Under the pieces are notes generated by a model. That model did no database searches, was not told the origin of the DNA, and worked only from the letters and a program-made list of their open reading frames with translations. A DNA stretch of 64,000 bases from the NCBI RefSeq assembly GCF_037975245.1, contig NC_092580.1:28547501-28611500 (forward strand), read 5' to 3'. Made by a program: the position numbers and the translations under genes. This DNA is from Apostichopus japonicus (taxonomy: Eukaryota > Echinodermata > Holothuroidea > Aspidochirotida > Stichopodidae). Within the stretch, counting starts at the first letter, position 1. Each line of letters starts with the position of its first letter. Below, piece by piece: positions 25,401 to 36,042 of the stretch.

Positions 25401-28400
25401 CTTTCTCCGTCCACTCAAAGCTCGACATTTACGCTAATTCTGATAGAGGAAAAATTATCGTAATTATTGAAATATTGCGATAATTTTTGAACTATTTATC
25501 GTGACGTTAAAAAGCAATTATCGCCCAACCTTAACTTCATGTAAGGTCACTTACTTGTTTTTCTTTATCTGAAATACATGTCAAACTTCTGCTATAGCTG
25601 TGTGCTATTGTCATTTACCAATACTTAATATGCTATAACTATCTTAAAACTGTCTCACATCTGCAATTCCGCACAAAACAACCAGACCAAATCAATACAA
25701 ATTCCTCACCCTTCATTTTCCAATCGTTCAGCAATGACCCTTCTGAACTTTTCAGTCCAGTCTTCTGTTTCTGCCCATGGTCCTTAGCATGTTTAAGAAA
25801 GGGTAAAGCAAGAAAGGTAAAATGTGGTTCACTTGAAAGTGCAATACTAATAATATTAAAAATTAATAATAATAAAAATCAAAGAGTTTCTGCTATCGAT
25901 TGACCTCTTTCACCCTGATTGGTCCGCAAACTTAAAACGTACCGCCATTTCGAAAATTTTGTAGTTCTATAAATTTTTGTGAGACACCCTATACCAGTTT
26001 CACTTTGTAACCTTCCCTGTCCCTCACAGTAGCTACCACCACTTGTAGCATCCTGTATCACTGATACCAAGTTGCTATAGCCCACCCTTCCCCCCCTCCA
26101 ACTATTTCACAACTGATCCAACAGCACATACCTGACTCAAAGCCTGAACAAACACTAAGTGCCCTTCTAATTTCCCTCCTAGCTGTCCTAGCTTTTGACC
26201 TAATCAATGGGTGTTTCTGCTATGTCCATTTCAACCTTTTGTCTTGATTCACTTACCGTGATCGATTGGATAAGGCTTCAGACCATCCAGCTCAAAGAGA
26301 CGATCCTTAATGGGCACATAGCTCACAAAATGAAAGGTATCTCCCGAGGTAGTTTTAGTCAAACCACTCAACTGCTTCTCAGGGAGTCTTGGAGGTTCGG
26401 GGTGAGCGTGGGAATTGTGGACTTTAGCAATCTCAGGCATGTTTCCAATGGCAAAGCCTTTACTCTGGGGTATGAGGAAGAGTAAAAGTTAACAAAATCA
26501 TCCCATAGGATCTTTTTAATGTACGATAAAGCTATGTCAAGAATCTACAGTACCAAGTGACTGTGCATGCATATACTATCCTGATTACAATTTATTAGCT
26601 CTAGATGATATGAAGTGGACTGTGTAATCTTCATTATTGTCCAAATGCAAAATATTCCTCACATGTCCCAGTTTTAAACCTTCCCCTTGTCACAGTATCC
26701 CAAATATGGAGGATGCTAAAGTAACATCTTAATATTGATTTCGGAGAAAAAGTGGTTTCAGGATGGTCTGAGAGAGTACCTGTTACATAATTACCATCAT
26801 AACCCTTTTCTAGTCAAATCTGGGTTCCATACTGCTTCACTTGATATCTAAAAAGGTTTTAATGAATGAAATCATGTGATCCCTGGTAAAACAGTATGCA
26901 AGATAAGGCAGCTTTGAGCAGGAATCCCTCTGCAAAGAAATGGCTGAATAGTGATTGCCACAAACTAAGGGCTGGATTGCTTAGTTCGTAGAATGCACAG
27001 TACTTGCTATCCTTAAGTTCCTGGTTCAAGTCTCTTTCTAGCCAAAAATTTCCTTCTTCTTTTCATTTGTTCATAATTTCCCAGTCAATTTTCTGTTGTT
27101 CATTTGATGATCTAAGAATTAAAGTTGTTAAATCAGAAAGGAACTCATTGCGTTACCTCTGGGCTAAAATTTCTTGTAAAGTCCTTGAACTCTGACAGTG
27201 TCTTGCCTAGCTCGACATCACACGGGCAGTTCAGTAAGATGCTAAGCAGGGCATGGGTGGCACATGAATCTGGAACGACCTGTAAGAATAAATGGTAACC
27301 ATATAGCTTTTCAAAATCAACTTCAAATGAGCTTGACAGATTCACTGCTATACACCAATATGATCTTATTTTTATAAATTCCACATATACAATGATGTAT
27401 GGTTTCAGCAAAACTTCTATTTCTTAAAGGGCTAATAATGAAACCATAATTGCTAATTATAAATATAATGAATTAAAACTGATCATGAAACCAAACTTGC
27501 TAAATATGATGAAAATGCCCAAAATACTTTAGAACTTGTGCCCACAAGTTAAGCATTCTCCAGCAACTTTGGAATCAGTATACTTCATGATTGATATTAA
27601 TAGCTTTAAAGAAATGTTAAAGTGATACAAATATAATGAATTTTGTGTCCAACAAATTATGCCTACTTGCTTCCCTATGTAGTTCCTTCTAGGGGGTAGT
27701 ACTCTGGTCTGTATGGGTACAGTGTATCAAGTGTAATGAACTTGAATAAAAAAATGGGTTACAGCTTCCTACCTGATGAGCAAAGAACATGTCTTTAAGG
27801 ATGCCTTCATCTCTGACACATGCTTCATCATCCACTGATACCTTCCTGCGAGCCCGCCTCTCCTCGATCCACTTGAAAAGGAAGATGAACCCATAGACTG
27901 GTCCTTCCACTGGTTTTTGTAGATCATATATCTCTTCAACCTGGATGCCCTCCACACCTGAACAAAACATTTCAAAAGGTAAATTAATGTACTTACTACA
28001 GGTGGTAATGTTGGGGGAGAGGTTGGAAGACAAGTGGAAGAAGAGTGGGAGAGGGGGAGGGGAAAGTCTTGTAAATTATGCACCTCATGTTATTTCTTCT
28101 CCTTTTGATGTGAGTTTGACACAACAGCCTGGAGGGTATCTTTCCAGTCCTGTGGATATGCATTTATGCACTGTAGATTACTTTGGTAACTATTTAGGCA
28201 ATTAGGCAGTGAGTTAGCAGTTATTAGTTTCGACCCATCATACTGACAATAGCTCACTGATTCTGTCTGTAAATTCTGAATGTGAACTCACAACCTCTGC
28301 ATATTACAATATGAAGTGTACTCACCAAATTCTTGTACCAGGAGTGTAAATAACCCTGTGTGAAGAAAGAGTAAGGACTAATTAAGCATGCATATTAATT

Positions 28401-28987
28401 TTCTAAATATTCATTAGAGTTGATACAAGACTATTTTTATCAATGATCATTACGTATAATGGAAAAGTTTCAAACAGGTATAGGCCTACAGCTGTGTGAG
28501 ATTCACTAGGTGAAACTATGCTAGGGTTTAGCCTAGACCTATACTGAAGAGGCCTAACATAGGACAAAGTTAATTGACAACACAAAGGTCAGGCCATATT
28601 GCTTAATATAAAGGAAAAAGAAATGCATTGGATCTAACATTAAGCTACAGTATAGTATGTGAAACAAGGACTCAAGGAGTGCATTGTGTTACGTCACAAT
28701 AGTAAAAGGAGGCTATAGGCCTAGATGAGTTACACTATTAAATGTTAAAAATTAAAAATAAATTGAAGGGCCTAACCATGGTCTAAGTAGGATATTGATT
28801 CAATGATTGTGTTACTCTTGTCACAGTTTGCAATACATTGTACTTTACAGTGCCAATAGGTCAACTGGCTAACAATAACCTGGCCTAAGCCCAACTTGTA
28901 ATAAGACCTTAGTAAATAACAATGAACCCCTGTGAGTTTCATTACTTTACCTGGGTCGCTTTCTAATTCCAGCCATCCTTCGTTCAT
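19451..28987 (-). CDS. BAP1: Ubiquitin carboxyl-terminal hydrolase BAP1 (PR-DUB catalytic subunit)
   Basis: Nuclear cysteine deubiquitinase. With ASXL proteins it forms the PR-DUB complex that removes ubiquitin from histone H2A (family knowledge). Eleven minus-strand exons: 28951-28987, 28326-28355, 27773-27957, 27157-27279, 26257-26464, 25710-25782, 23464-23584, 22238-22593, 21187-21952, 20350-20442, 19451-19675. All junctions keep frame, giving 738 residues (human about 729). Domains in order: UCH catalytic domain (from [13 protein letters not shown] to about residue 240) with oxyanion Q84, nucleophile C90 in [11 protein letters not shown]170 in [10 protein letters not shown] and D185 in LFELDG; a 14-histidine run at 340-353 followed by lysine/arginine clusters; HCF-1-binding motif NHNY at 385-388; a [15 protein letters not shown] patch at 500-514; a probable coiled coil at about 543-577; a UCH37-like C-terminal domain at about 633-695 containing [13 protein letters not shown] and [20 protein letters not shown]; and a basic nuclear-localisation tail. 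It looks intact. The exon 10 acceptor is ambiguous by one glutamine codon. Confidence 0.96.
21952..22001 (-). repeat. Duplicated 3' splice site at BAP1 exon 9
   Basis: The acceptor context ATATACCATTAG/ACTGCCAT occurs twice on the minus strand, 49 bp apart (exon starts at 21952 and 22001). Only the inner one (21952) gives the conserved reading [10 protein letters not shown]. Use of the outer one adds 16 codons and reaches a TAG made by the inner acceptor itself. Confidence 0.75.
23924..25533. mobile_element. 1.6-kb hAT-like DNA transposon in BAP1 intron 6
   Basis: The left end TAGGGTTGGGCGAT and the right end ATCGCCCAACCTTA are inverted repeats with one mismatch. They are flanked by a perfect 8-bp direct repeat, ACTTCATG (23916-23923 and 25534-25541). 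An 8-bp target duplication with a TAGGG-type end is characteristic of hAT elements (family knowledge). Both subterminal regions are rich in GATAAT/ATTATC words. The interior has no recognisable transposase, so it is probably a non-autonomous copy. It lies between BAP1 exons 6 and 7 and does not touch the exons. Confidence 0.85.
26970..27046 (+). mobile_element. Degenerate tRNA-like SINE fragment in BAP1 intron 4
   Basis: GGATTGCTTAGTTCGTAGA followed about 35 bp later by CCTGGTTCAAGTCTC resembles tRNA A and B boxes. Flanking stems do not pair. A small SINE remnant is more likely than a tRNA gene. Confidence 0.35.
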
Positions 28988-29210
28988 GATAGCCCTGAGA
29001 TCAAAATCAAAAGAAGCTCGGGGAAGGATTTAACCCCAGTAACAGTAATAGAAAAGGTCAAAATATACTCAAATCGCTGCTTGGACCTGGATATGAAAGT
29101 ATTACAGTAACAACACACAGTAGTAATAGTATGGGCCTGACAATGTAGTCGATGTACGTAGTGATGTATACCGTACCGCCGTTGTTCACTGCAGCAGAAT
29201 GGTGAATTGA
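28988..29210. promoter_or_regulatory. Probable BAP1 5' flank and promoter region
   Basis: These 223 bp separate the BAP1 start codon from the first base of the large repeated unit. The unique upstream sequence must lie here unless the promoter extends into the repeat. No TATA box or other defined element could be assigned by eye. Confidence 0.3.
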
Positions 29211-29379
29211 CCGGTGTGAAGTTAGATACTTATTCCCCGTTCCTCGTTCGACATTCGCGAATGAGTAACTGATACCTATTCAGTTGCGTATTCGACAATG
29301 GTATCGACGTAACACCTCTGGCAAGACAAAAGCTTTCTTACAAGATGTTCAACATTTGGTCGTGGAAAGAGGTTTATCT

Positions 29380-30842
29380 ATGGCCCATGGGTCATATGAA
29401 CTCTAATGACTATGTAGAAGGGTACCATAATGCATTTTGCCCGGTCCAAATAGTTCTTGACCAACTAAAATGACTAGTACTTCATCAGTTCTTAAATTAA
29501 TGTAAAAAAATTACTTTAGGCCCTAATCAAGACTAGCACGCCTTGGACTACCTTACCAATGGGTCATATGAATTCTTAACACATTGTAGAAGTGTACCAT
29601 AACGCGTCTTGCCCGGTCCACAGAGTGCTTGACCAATTAAAATGACCATTAAATCAACATTTTTTTTAAATAAATGTAACGGGAACTGAAATTAAAACAT
29701 TTGGGCCTTAATCAAAACCAGCACGCCTTGGACCGCCTAACCAATGGGTCATAGGAAGTCTAAGGACATTGTAGAAGGGTAACATAATGCGTCTTGCCCG
29801 ACCCAAAGAGTGCTTGACCAATTTAAATGACCACTAATTCATTCCTTTTTTTAATGAGTGTAACGGGACCACGAAAAAGCTTTGGGCCCTAATCCATGCA
29901 GCACGCCTTGAATCACCAAACCGATGGTTAACATGAACTCTAAGGACATTGCATAAAAGTACCATAATGCGTCTTGCCCCGTCCAAAGAGTGCTTGACCA
30001 ATTTAAATGACCACTAAATCATTACTTCTTTAATGAGTAAAATGGGACAACGAAAAAGCTTTGGGCCCTAATCCATGCAGCACGCCTTGGATCACCAAAC
30101 CGATAATTAACATGAACTCTAAAGACATTGTAGAAGAGTAACATAATGCGTCTTGCCCCGTCCAAAGAGTGCTTGACCAATTTAAATGACCACTAAATCA
30201 TTACTTCTTTAATGAGTGTAACGGGTCCACGAAGAAGCTTTGGGCCCTAATCCATGCAGCACGCCTTGGATCACCAAACCTATGGGTAACATGTACTCTA
30301 AGGACATTGTAGAAGACTACCATAATGCGTCTTGCCCGGTCCAAAGAGTGCTTGACCAATTAAAATGACCACTAAATCATTACTTCGTTAATTAATGTAA
30401 ATGGATCTGCCAACATCTTTAGGCCCCAGTCAAGACCAGCACGCCTTGGACCACCTAACCAATGGGTCATAGGAAGTCCAAGGACATTGTAGAAGGGTAC
30501 CATAATGCGTCTTGCCCGGTCCAAAGAGTGCTTTACCAATTTAAATGACCACTAAATCATTGCTCCTTTAATGAGTGTAACGGGACCACGAAAAAGCTTT
30601 GGGCCCTAATCCATGCAGCACGCCTTGGATCACCTAACCAATGGTTAACATGAACTCTAAGGACATTGTAGAAGAGTACCATAATGCGTCTTGCCCGGTC
30701 CAAAGAGTGCTTGACCAATTTAAATGACCATTAAATCATTACTTTTTTAATGAGTGTAACGGGACCACGAAAATAATCACTTTGGGCACTTATCAAGGCT
30801 AGCACGCCTTGGACCACCCAACCATTGGGTCATATGAATTCT
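29380..30842. repeat. 179-bp satellite, array 1, about 8 monomers
   Basis: Words such as CATAATGCGTCTTGCCCGGTCC, GAGTGCTTGACCAATTTAAATGACC, TTTGGGCCCTAATCCATGCAGCACGCCTTGGA recur every 179 bp (for example the AAATGACC word at 30005, 30184 and 30363). The first monomers are the most diverged and the later ones more uniform. The array ends against the transposon that starts at 30859. Confidence 0.95.
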
Positions 30843-30858
30843 TATTTATGGCCGCATG

Positions 30859-32058
30859 CAGGGACGTAGCTAAGGCCTGATGATTGGGGGGGTGGGTGTA
30901 GTGGCTGAAATTCCAACTGGATGGGTTTTGGAGCCGGAAAATTCCGACTGCTGCCTTGTACCCCCCCTTCCTCCCAGCACTACTCGTCAACGAAACGGTC
31001 AGTGTCAGTCAGACACCCTATCTTTCGCGACTGCACTTTTGTTCCGAACTTTTTTTCGGTACTGTTGTACCCCTTGCCCTCACTTCACAAACTTATTAAT
31101 CACTGTGGTTAATTAAGCGAGTAAGCAATTGAGTATAGGTTATCTGCTTGAGAGGCTACATAGACTACTAACTACAAAAGCTATGTTCATGTAACAAAGA
31201 GGAAAACAACAAATTTTCAACAAATTATATTCGACGACATAGTGAGATTACCCCAAAATACAGTGCTTTTTCCTATCGCGCTTAATATTATTTTCTTGGG
31301 TGGGGGGAGGGGGTGAGACTATTTATCACTCACATGAAAAAAGGATTTGGAATTTGGAGCATTTGGAATGAATTTAACAATTAAAAATTTTGCAGAAAAA
31401 TGTTGAGTTGACGAGATACGATAAGTTGTCACTTAAACATTTTGCAGAAAATTTTTCAATTGCTCAGATGGAATGAAGTGAACAATTGAACATTTTGCAG
31501 CACGTCCAATTCACGAGATACGATAGGTTGTCAATTAAACGTTTTTCAGAAAGTTGTTCAATTGCTCAGTTAAAGCAACTGAGCAATCCAACCTTTTTTC
31601 TGTTTTTTGATAAGATTTTATCTTGTACTCTAAACAATTTACTGAAAAATTTCACCTTATAGGGCAAAGTGTTTCTTATGTTGATGGCATTTTTAAGCTT
31701 CCGTAGATTAGCATTGAGCGTTTTAACTGTATACGATGTACAGTATTTTTGTTAGGCATTTTTTTTACGGTATTCAAAATTATAACAAGTTTTGTATGGT
31801 GGAGTGCAAGGATAACGAGATACAATTTCTCAATTTGACAAGGAAAACGTGATAAATATGACTGATTAAAGGTCAATTGTGGCCGAAAACTTTAGGTCAC
31901 TAACAAATTACAAGAATATATGAATATTAGAGTGCGACAGTCGGAAAAATTAGAGTGCGACAGTCGTAAATTCCGACTGTCGCACTCAAATCTTCCAACT
32001 ATCGTCAGTTTTGCCAAGATTGGGGGGTGAGACACCCCCTACAACAGCGACGTCCCTG
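30859..32058. mobile_element. 1.2-kb non-autonomous DNA transposon, CAGGGACG family, copy 1
   Basis: The ends CAGGGACGTAGC and GCGACGTCCCTG are inverted repeats. The flanks are GCCGCATG (30851-30858) and GCCTCATG (32059-32066), an 8-bp target duplication with one change. The interior has no coding capacity. It contains repeated segments of about 100 bp built on CAATTGAACATTTTGCAG and CGAGATACGATA (31360-31600) and a strong hairpin at 31953-31987. The 8-bp duplication points to the hAT class. Confidence 0.85.
31953..31987. repeat. 14-bp perfect hairpin inside the CAGGGACG element
   Basis: GAGTGCGACAGTCG, 7 bp loop, CGACTGTCGCACTC. A further direct copy of GAGTGCGACAGTCG starts at 31930. The second element copy keeps the hairpin with one mismatch at 48775-48809. 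Confidence 0.85.
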
Positions 32059-33330
32059 GCCTCATGTCTTTATATGGCCAAATTCTGTAGCAAAGCTTTT
32101 ACAATTTTAGAACGTTACCTCTAAATGACTTCCGAATTCATTGATATGTCAGCATACATAACACTGTAACTTGCGCAAATCACTTACGAAATTTCAGGCC
32201 TAATCAAAGAGGGAAATTGCAATGTGGGAGTCATTTGAACACAGTGGCATAAAGCAACAGCATCTTTCCAGGGCTAAAGAAAGACTGTAACAGGCTTGTA
32301 GCAGGCTCAAAGGCGTAGGAACCGGGGGGGGGGGGCTGGGGGGCGCCAGCCCCCAGTGAAAAATATGGGGGGGGGGGAGGTATCGTTCCGCCCTCCCGTT
32401 CCGCCCTCCCCCTCCCCTTAGACCCCTCCCCCAGGTCGGCCATCAGTCTTCAGCCCCCCACTCAGAAGTACCTTCCTACGCCACTGAGCAGGCTTGTGGC
32501 AGACTTGTGGCAGGGCTTGCAGCAGGCATGCACTGTCATAAAAGCTCAACTGAAGCTTACAGCCGGACAAACAATGAAAATAATGAACAATCCCCTAGGC
32601 CTACCATGCATTAATGGCACATGCAGTAAGGTTCAAACAAAGAATGAAGAAGAGGCTATTTCTGATATTTAACTCATTTGGCAATACAAATGCGAAAATG
32701 CAGTTAAACTGTCAACATGCTGCAGGTTATTTCAGTTATCTATCAATTTTAATGGTTCGACACTAGGGAGCAATCACCCTGTAATAAATATGACCTCTCA
32801 GTGTTGTAAAGGTAATTCCATGGACAAGGTAGGCAGTCAGTTCGTAAATAGGTATCACTTAGTTCGAGCCTAATGGTCAAGCGCTCTTTAACGAGAGACA
32901 ACTTCCAAGAAACATCCTGAACGAACCGTTGAATTATAATTAGAACGCATGGTCCTTTGTTCCGCTCCTTCACATTTATCGTATGAAGTATTGGGTAATA
33001 GTGATATGGAGCATCTTTTCACATAGCTTGGTAAAATGTACCAATTCTACCATATTGAAGTAATTTTCGAAAATTACTCTTCTACAAGTACATTTCAATC
33101 CAACTAGAGAATAAATGAGGAAGTTGGGGGGGGGGGGGTGGGGGAGGGCTATATGTTAAGCATGGTACATATCTTGGGACTTCTATACTTCAGTAATTGA
33201 CCCAGCATATAGCCTACTTTATATTAAACGAAGACTGGTGCCTGCTTATCTTTACAGGTGGATATACATGCGTGAACGTACATTATAGCACCTCTCCAAC
33301 ACGAAGGTTGTGATCAGTGTAATAAATTTA
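32059..33330. repeat. Post-transposon segment, repeated in unit B
   Basis: This non-coding segment reappears, diverged and with deletions, at about 46431-47611 and again at 48893-50275. It holds the small hAT-like element at 32308 and a G run at about 33125-33137. Confidence 0.75.
32308..32486. mobile_element. 179-bp hAT-like MITE
   Basis: The ends CAAAGGCGTAGGAAC and CTTCCTACGCCACTG are inverted repeats. They are flanked by a perfect 8-bp duplication AGCAGGCT (32300-32307 and 32487-32494). It is a short internally deleted relative of the element at 36051. The paralogous place in unit B (near 46680) lacks it. Confidence 0.88.
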
Positions 33331-36042
33331 ACCTTATGGAACAATCCCGAGTGTCAGTTAGCTTCAGGATTAAAACACCTTTCGAAGCTACCAACAGCTG
33401 CACCTGTTACGAATACGAAACAAAATTACAAACATGTGCTGTATACATGGCATAATGATATCACGTCCGTTAGGAGTATTGTTTTTCGTGTCCTGTTATT
33501 CCTAAACAGACAACAGCCGGTATTCTTTTGTTGGGAGAATACCATTGCGTTTCGTTTATGCTTGATGACCATAGTTCCTTCATGACACTGCAATACGGAA
33601 ACCCCGACAAGCCGTTCTGATTTCCTAGCTTTCGGTGTTTGTGTAGATTAAATTACCTTCTGATATGTTCATTGGGTCTACGATACAATGCAATCTAGTA
33701 TTCACTGCATAATGTGTTTTCGAAAGGACGTAATCTTTGTTCCAGTAGTGGTTAGCGCGTGCTCCCCCCAATTATCTTAGCAGCTACCCTTTCCACGATC
33801 GCTCATAACGAGGCTTTATACTTGTTTTGTTACTTTATTGCCGCGATGAATCTTTTCTCATATCTTGTGATATATAGCCTACCGTGTTCGTTTAGGTTCG
33901 TGGTGGATAAGCAAAAACGACAAGAAAATACATGAGAAATTCACCTGCGGCAGAAATGAAGCATTATTCCACTGAACATTTGGTAGCTTGTCACAAACGG
34001 TAGGTTTTACATTACAATCGCCGAAATGTTGGGGGAAATTCCCGTAGTGTGGTCAAGGTTTACAGAATTTTGCAAATTAGCGTCCTATTCCATTGGGGTA
34101 ACGTTACGATTGGTCAATATAATTAAGGTTTGTCATGGGTCGTGTATCGTGGGCACAAATTCGTCCACCATAATATTAACCTGGACAAGACTACATACTT
34201 CACCCAGATATTCCTTATTGCACTTATATCAGTTTGCATGTAAAAGGCTTGTTTGTATTTTCTGCTGCAGAGTCCGACTCGCAAAGAGACGAAATCTTAT
34301 GCAAAACAGAAATGAATAAACATTGTTGAAATCTCTGTGTACGTTTTGTAGTGCATGAAGCATAAATAGAGCCAAAAGGGAAAGGGAGGATTCTTGCTTT
34401 TACCGTGAGAGGAGGAGGACTACACTGTGCAAGTTAAAGTAGAATTCTATGGTGTTCGGGTAGTAGGAGGCCGGGAGGGATGTTTCGTGCGCTCATCTAA
34501 GCAAGAGTAGGGCTTTTGGGTACCTGGTGTGAGGGGTGTGTGGGTGTGGGGGGGGGGGCACATTTTCGTCACCATTTTGAGAAAACTTTGTTTCAGTAAA
34601 GGGGAATTAGATGCAAAATGGTTCTATCAGTTTATTTACTTCCAGTACCTTCCTGAATAGGATATGCCTTTGGAAGAAACTTACGCGACAGCTCAGAGCC
34701 ACACGTGCTGCAACGTTTAACGTTCTTCTGTCCTTCATCGATGTACTCTCTTCGCTTCTTCTTATATGCGATAGTTGCACACGTTCTTACTGAAACTGTC
34801 AATATCATCCCGATGATTTATGGCCGTACACGGATCCTCGCCTTGCCAGGAATTAATGACACAGAAAAGCATAAGAAACAACGTAAACTCTCTTGATTTG
34901 TTCTCACCGAAATGGTACTCCATTTATCTTAAACTATTAAAAATTTTCTTAGTTAGATTTGGATTTTCCCACACCAACGTTCCTCCTGTGAAGTACGCGT
35001 TCGACACTAACGTAACGTCTGTTAACGGGATGCTCACTTGAGGCTTCCGTACATAAAAATATATTACCGTATGAATTTTCAATGTCACTGTGTAGAGTTT
35101 ATCATTTACATTAAGCTGAACTTAGTGAACATGGGGTGTTTTCTGGTGCGATTTACACCCCTTCCCCCAGCTGGTGAGTTAACTTTACAACACAGCTTTC
35201 TTTTCTTTCAATAACTTTCCAATATTTGGAAATTCCATCACTGTTTATGTTAAGATAATGTTTAAAGTATTAACGTGTTAATGATATATGATTATTTTAA
35301 TTATAGGCCTCTACATTGTAGAGAGTTTATTTAATCCTATCACTTAGCCAGTAGCCTCGCGATTTGTAAATCATAAGATATCTTACGGTACAATATTAAA
35401 TATTAAAAGTTAAAGAAATATTAAAAGTTATATTCACATCACGGCTCTGAGGCCGGTGTCACGTGGTCGGCATTCAAGTGATGTAAATTCAAAATTCTCA
35501 GTTCCAGTGCTCCTACGTTTCACAATTTTGGATTAAAGAAAACTTTTGATGATGGAACGTCTTATCTTTGTTTTAAGAAAGAAAGAAAGGAAGGGAAAGG
35601 AGGAATATACATAGGTGATACGAGCCATAATTATAACTATGAAGAGACGTACAAAATTGTGATTGTCTGATATGAAAGACATGAAAGCATTGACTCAAAT
35701 TTATGTCCTTGCTTTATATCTCTCTGTCTGTCTATAGAAATGAAACCCTCTGTCTTACAATAAATGTTTGAAATCAAGTAGGCTGGTATAAAATTCCCTA
35801 CACCAGACAGTAACCAATGGCGACGGTAGTCCCATAAAGTGCTTCAAATTCTTTTCTTACTTGATATGATCTAATGTTAATATGGTGAGATACTTCCTCA
35901 TTGCCAGTGGATGCGTAAACTGGCCACCTCTACTCACTTTCAGTTCTGGCTTTAGATCGTTTTCTACTGATGCACCCCATCCCCAATCTTGATTCCTACA
36001 CAGAGAAATACATCTTTTGCCCAAACTTCACTTTTGATGTTG
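33331..36042. repeat. Block with candidate exon 1; duplicated at about 51340-54046
   Basis: The left 600 bp are clearly diverged between units. From about 34000 the two copies are nearly identical. Apart from the candidate first exon at 35131-35173 I see no coding sequence: the 97-codon frame starting at 34026 is interrupted by a stop in the unit B copy. Confidence 0.75.

Noticed and set aside
34026-34319. 97-codon frame starting with a true ATG
   Set aside because: The near-identical unit B copy (near 52028) has an in-frame TGA after a few codons, so it is not maintained.
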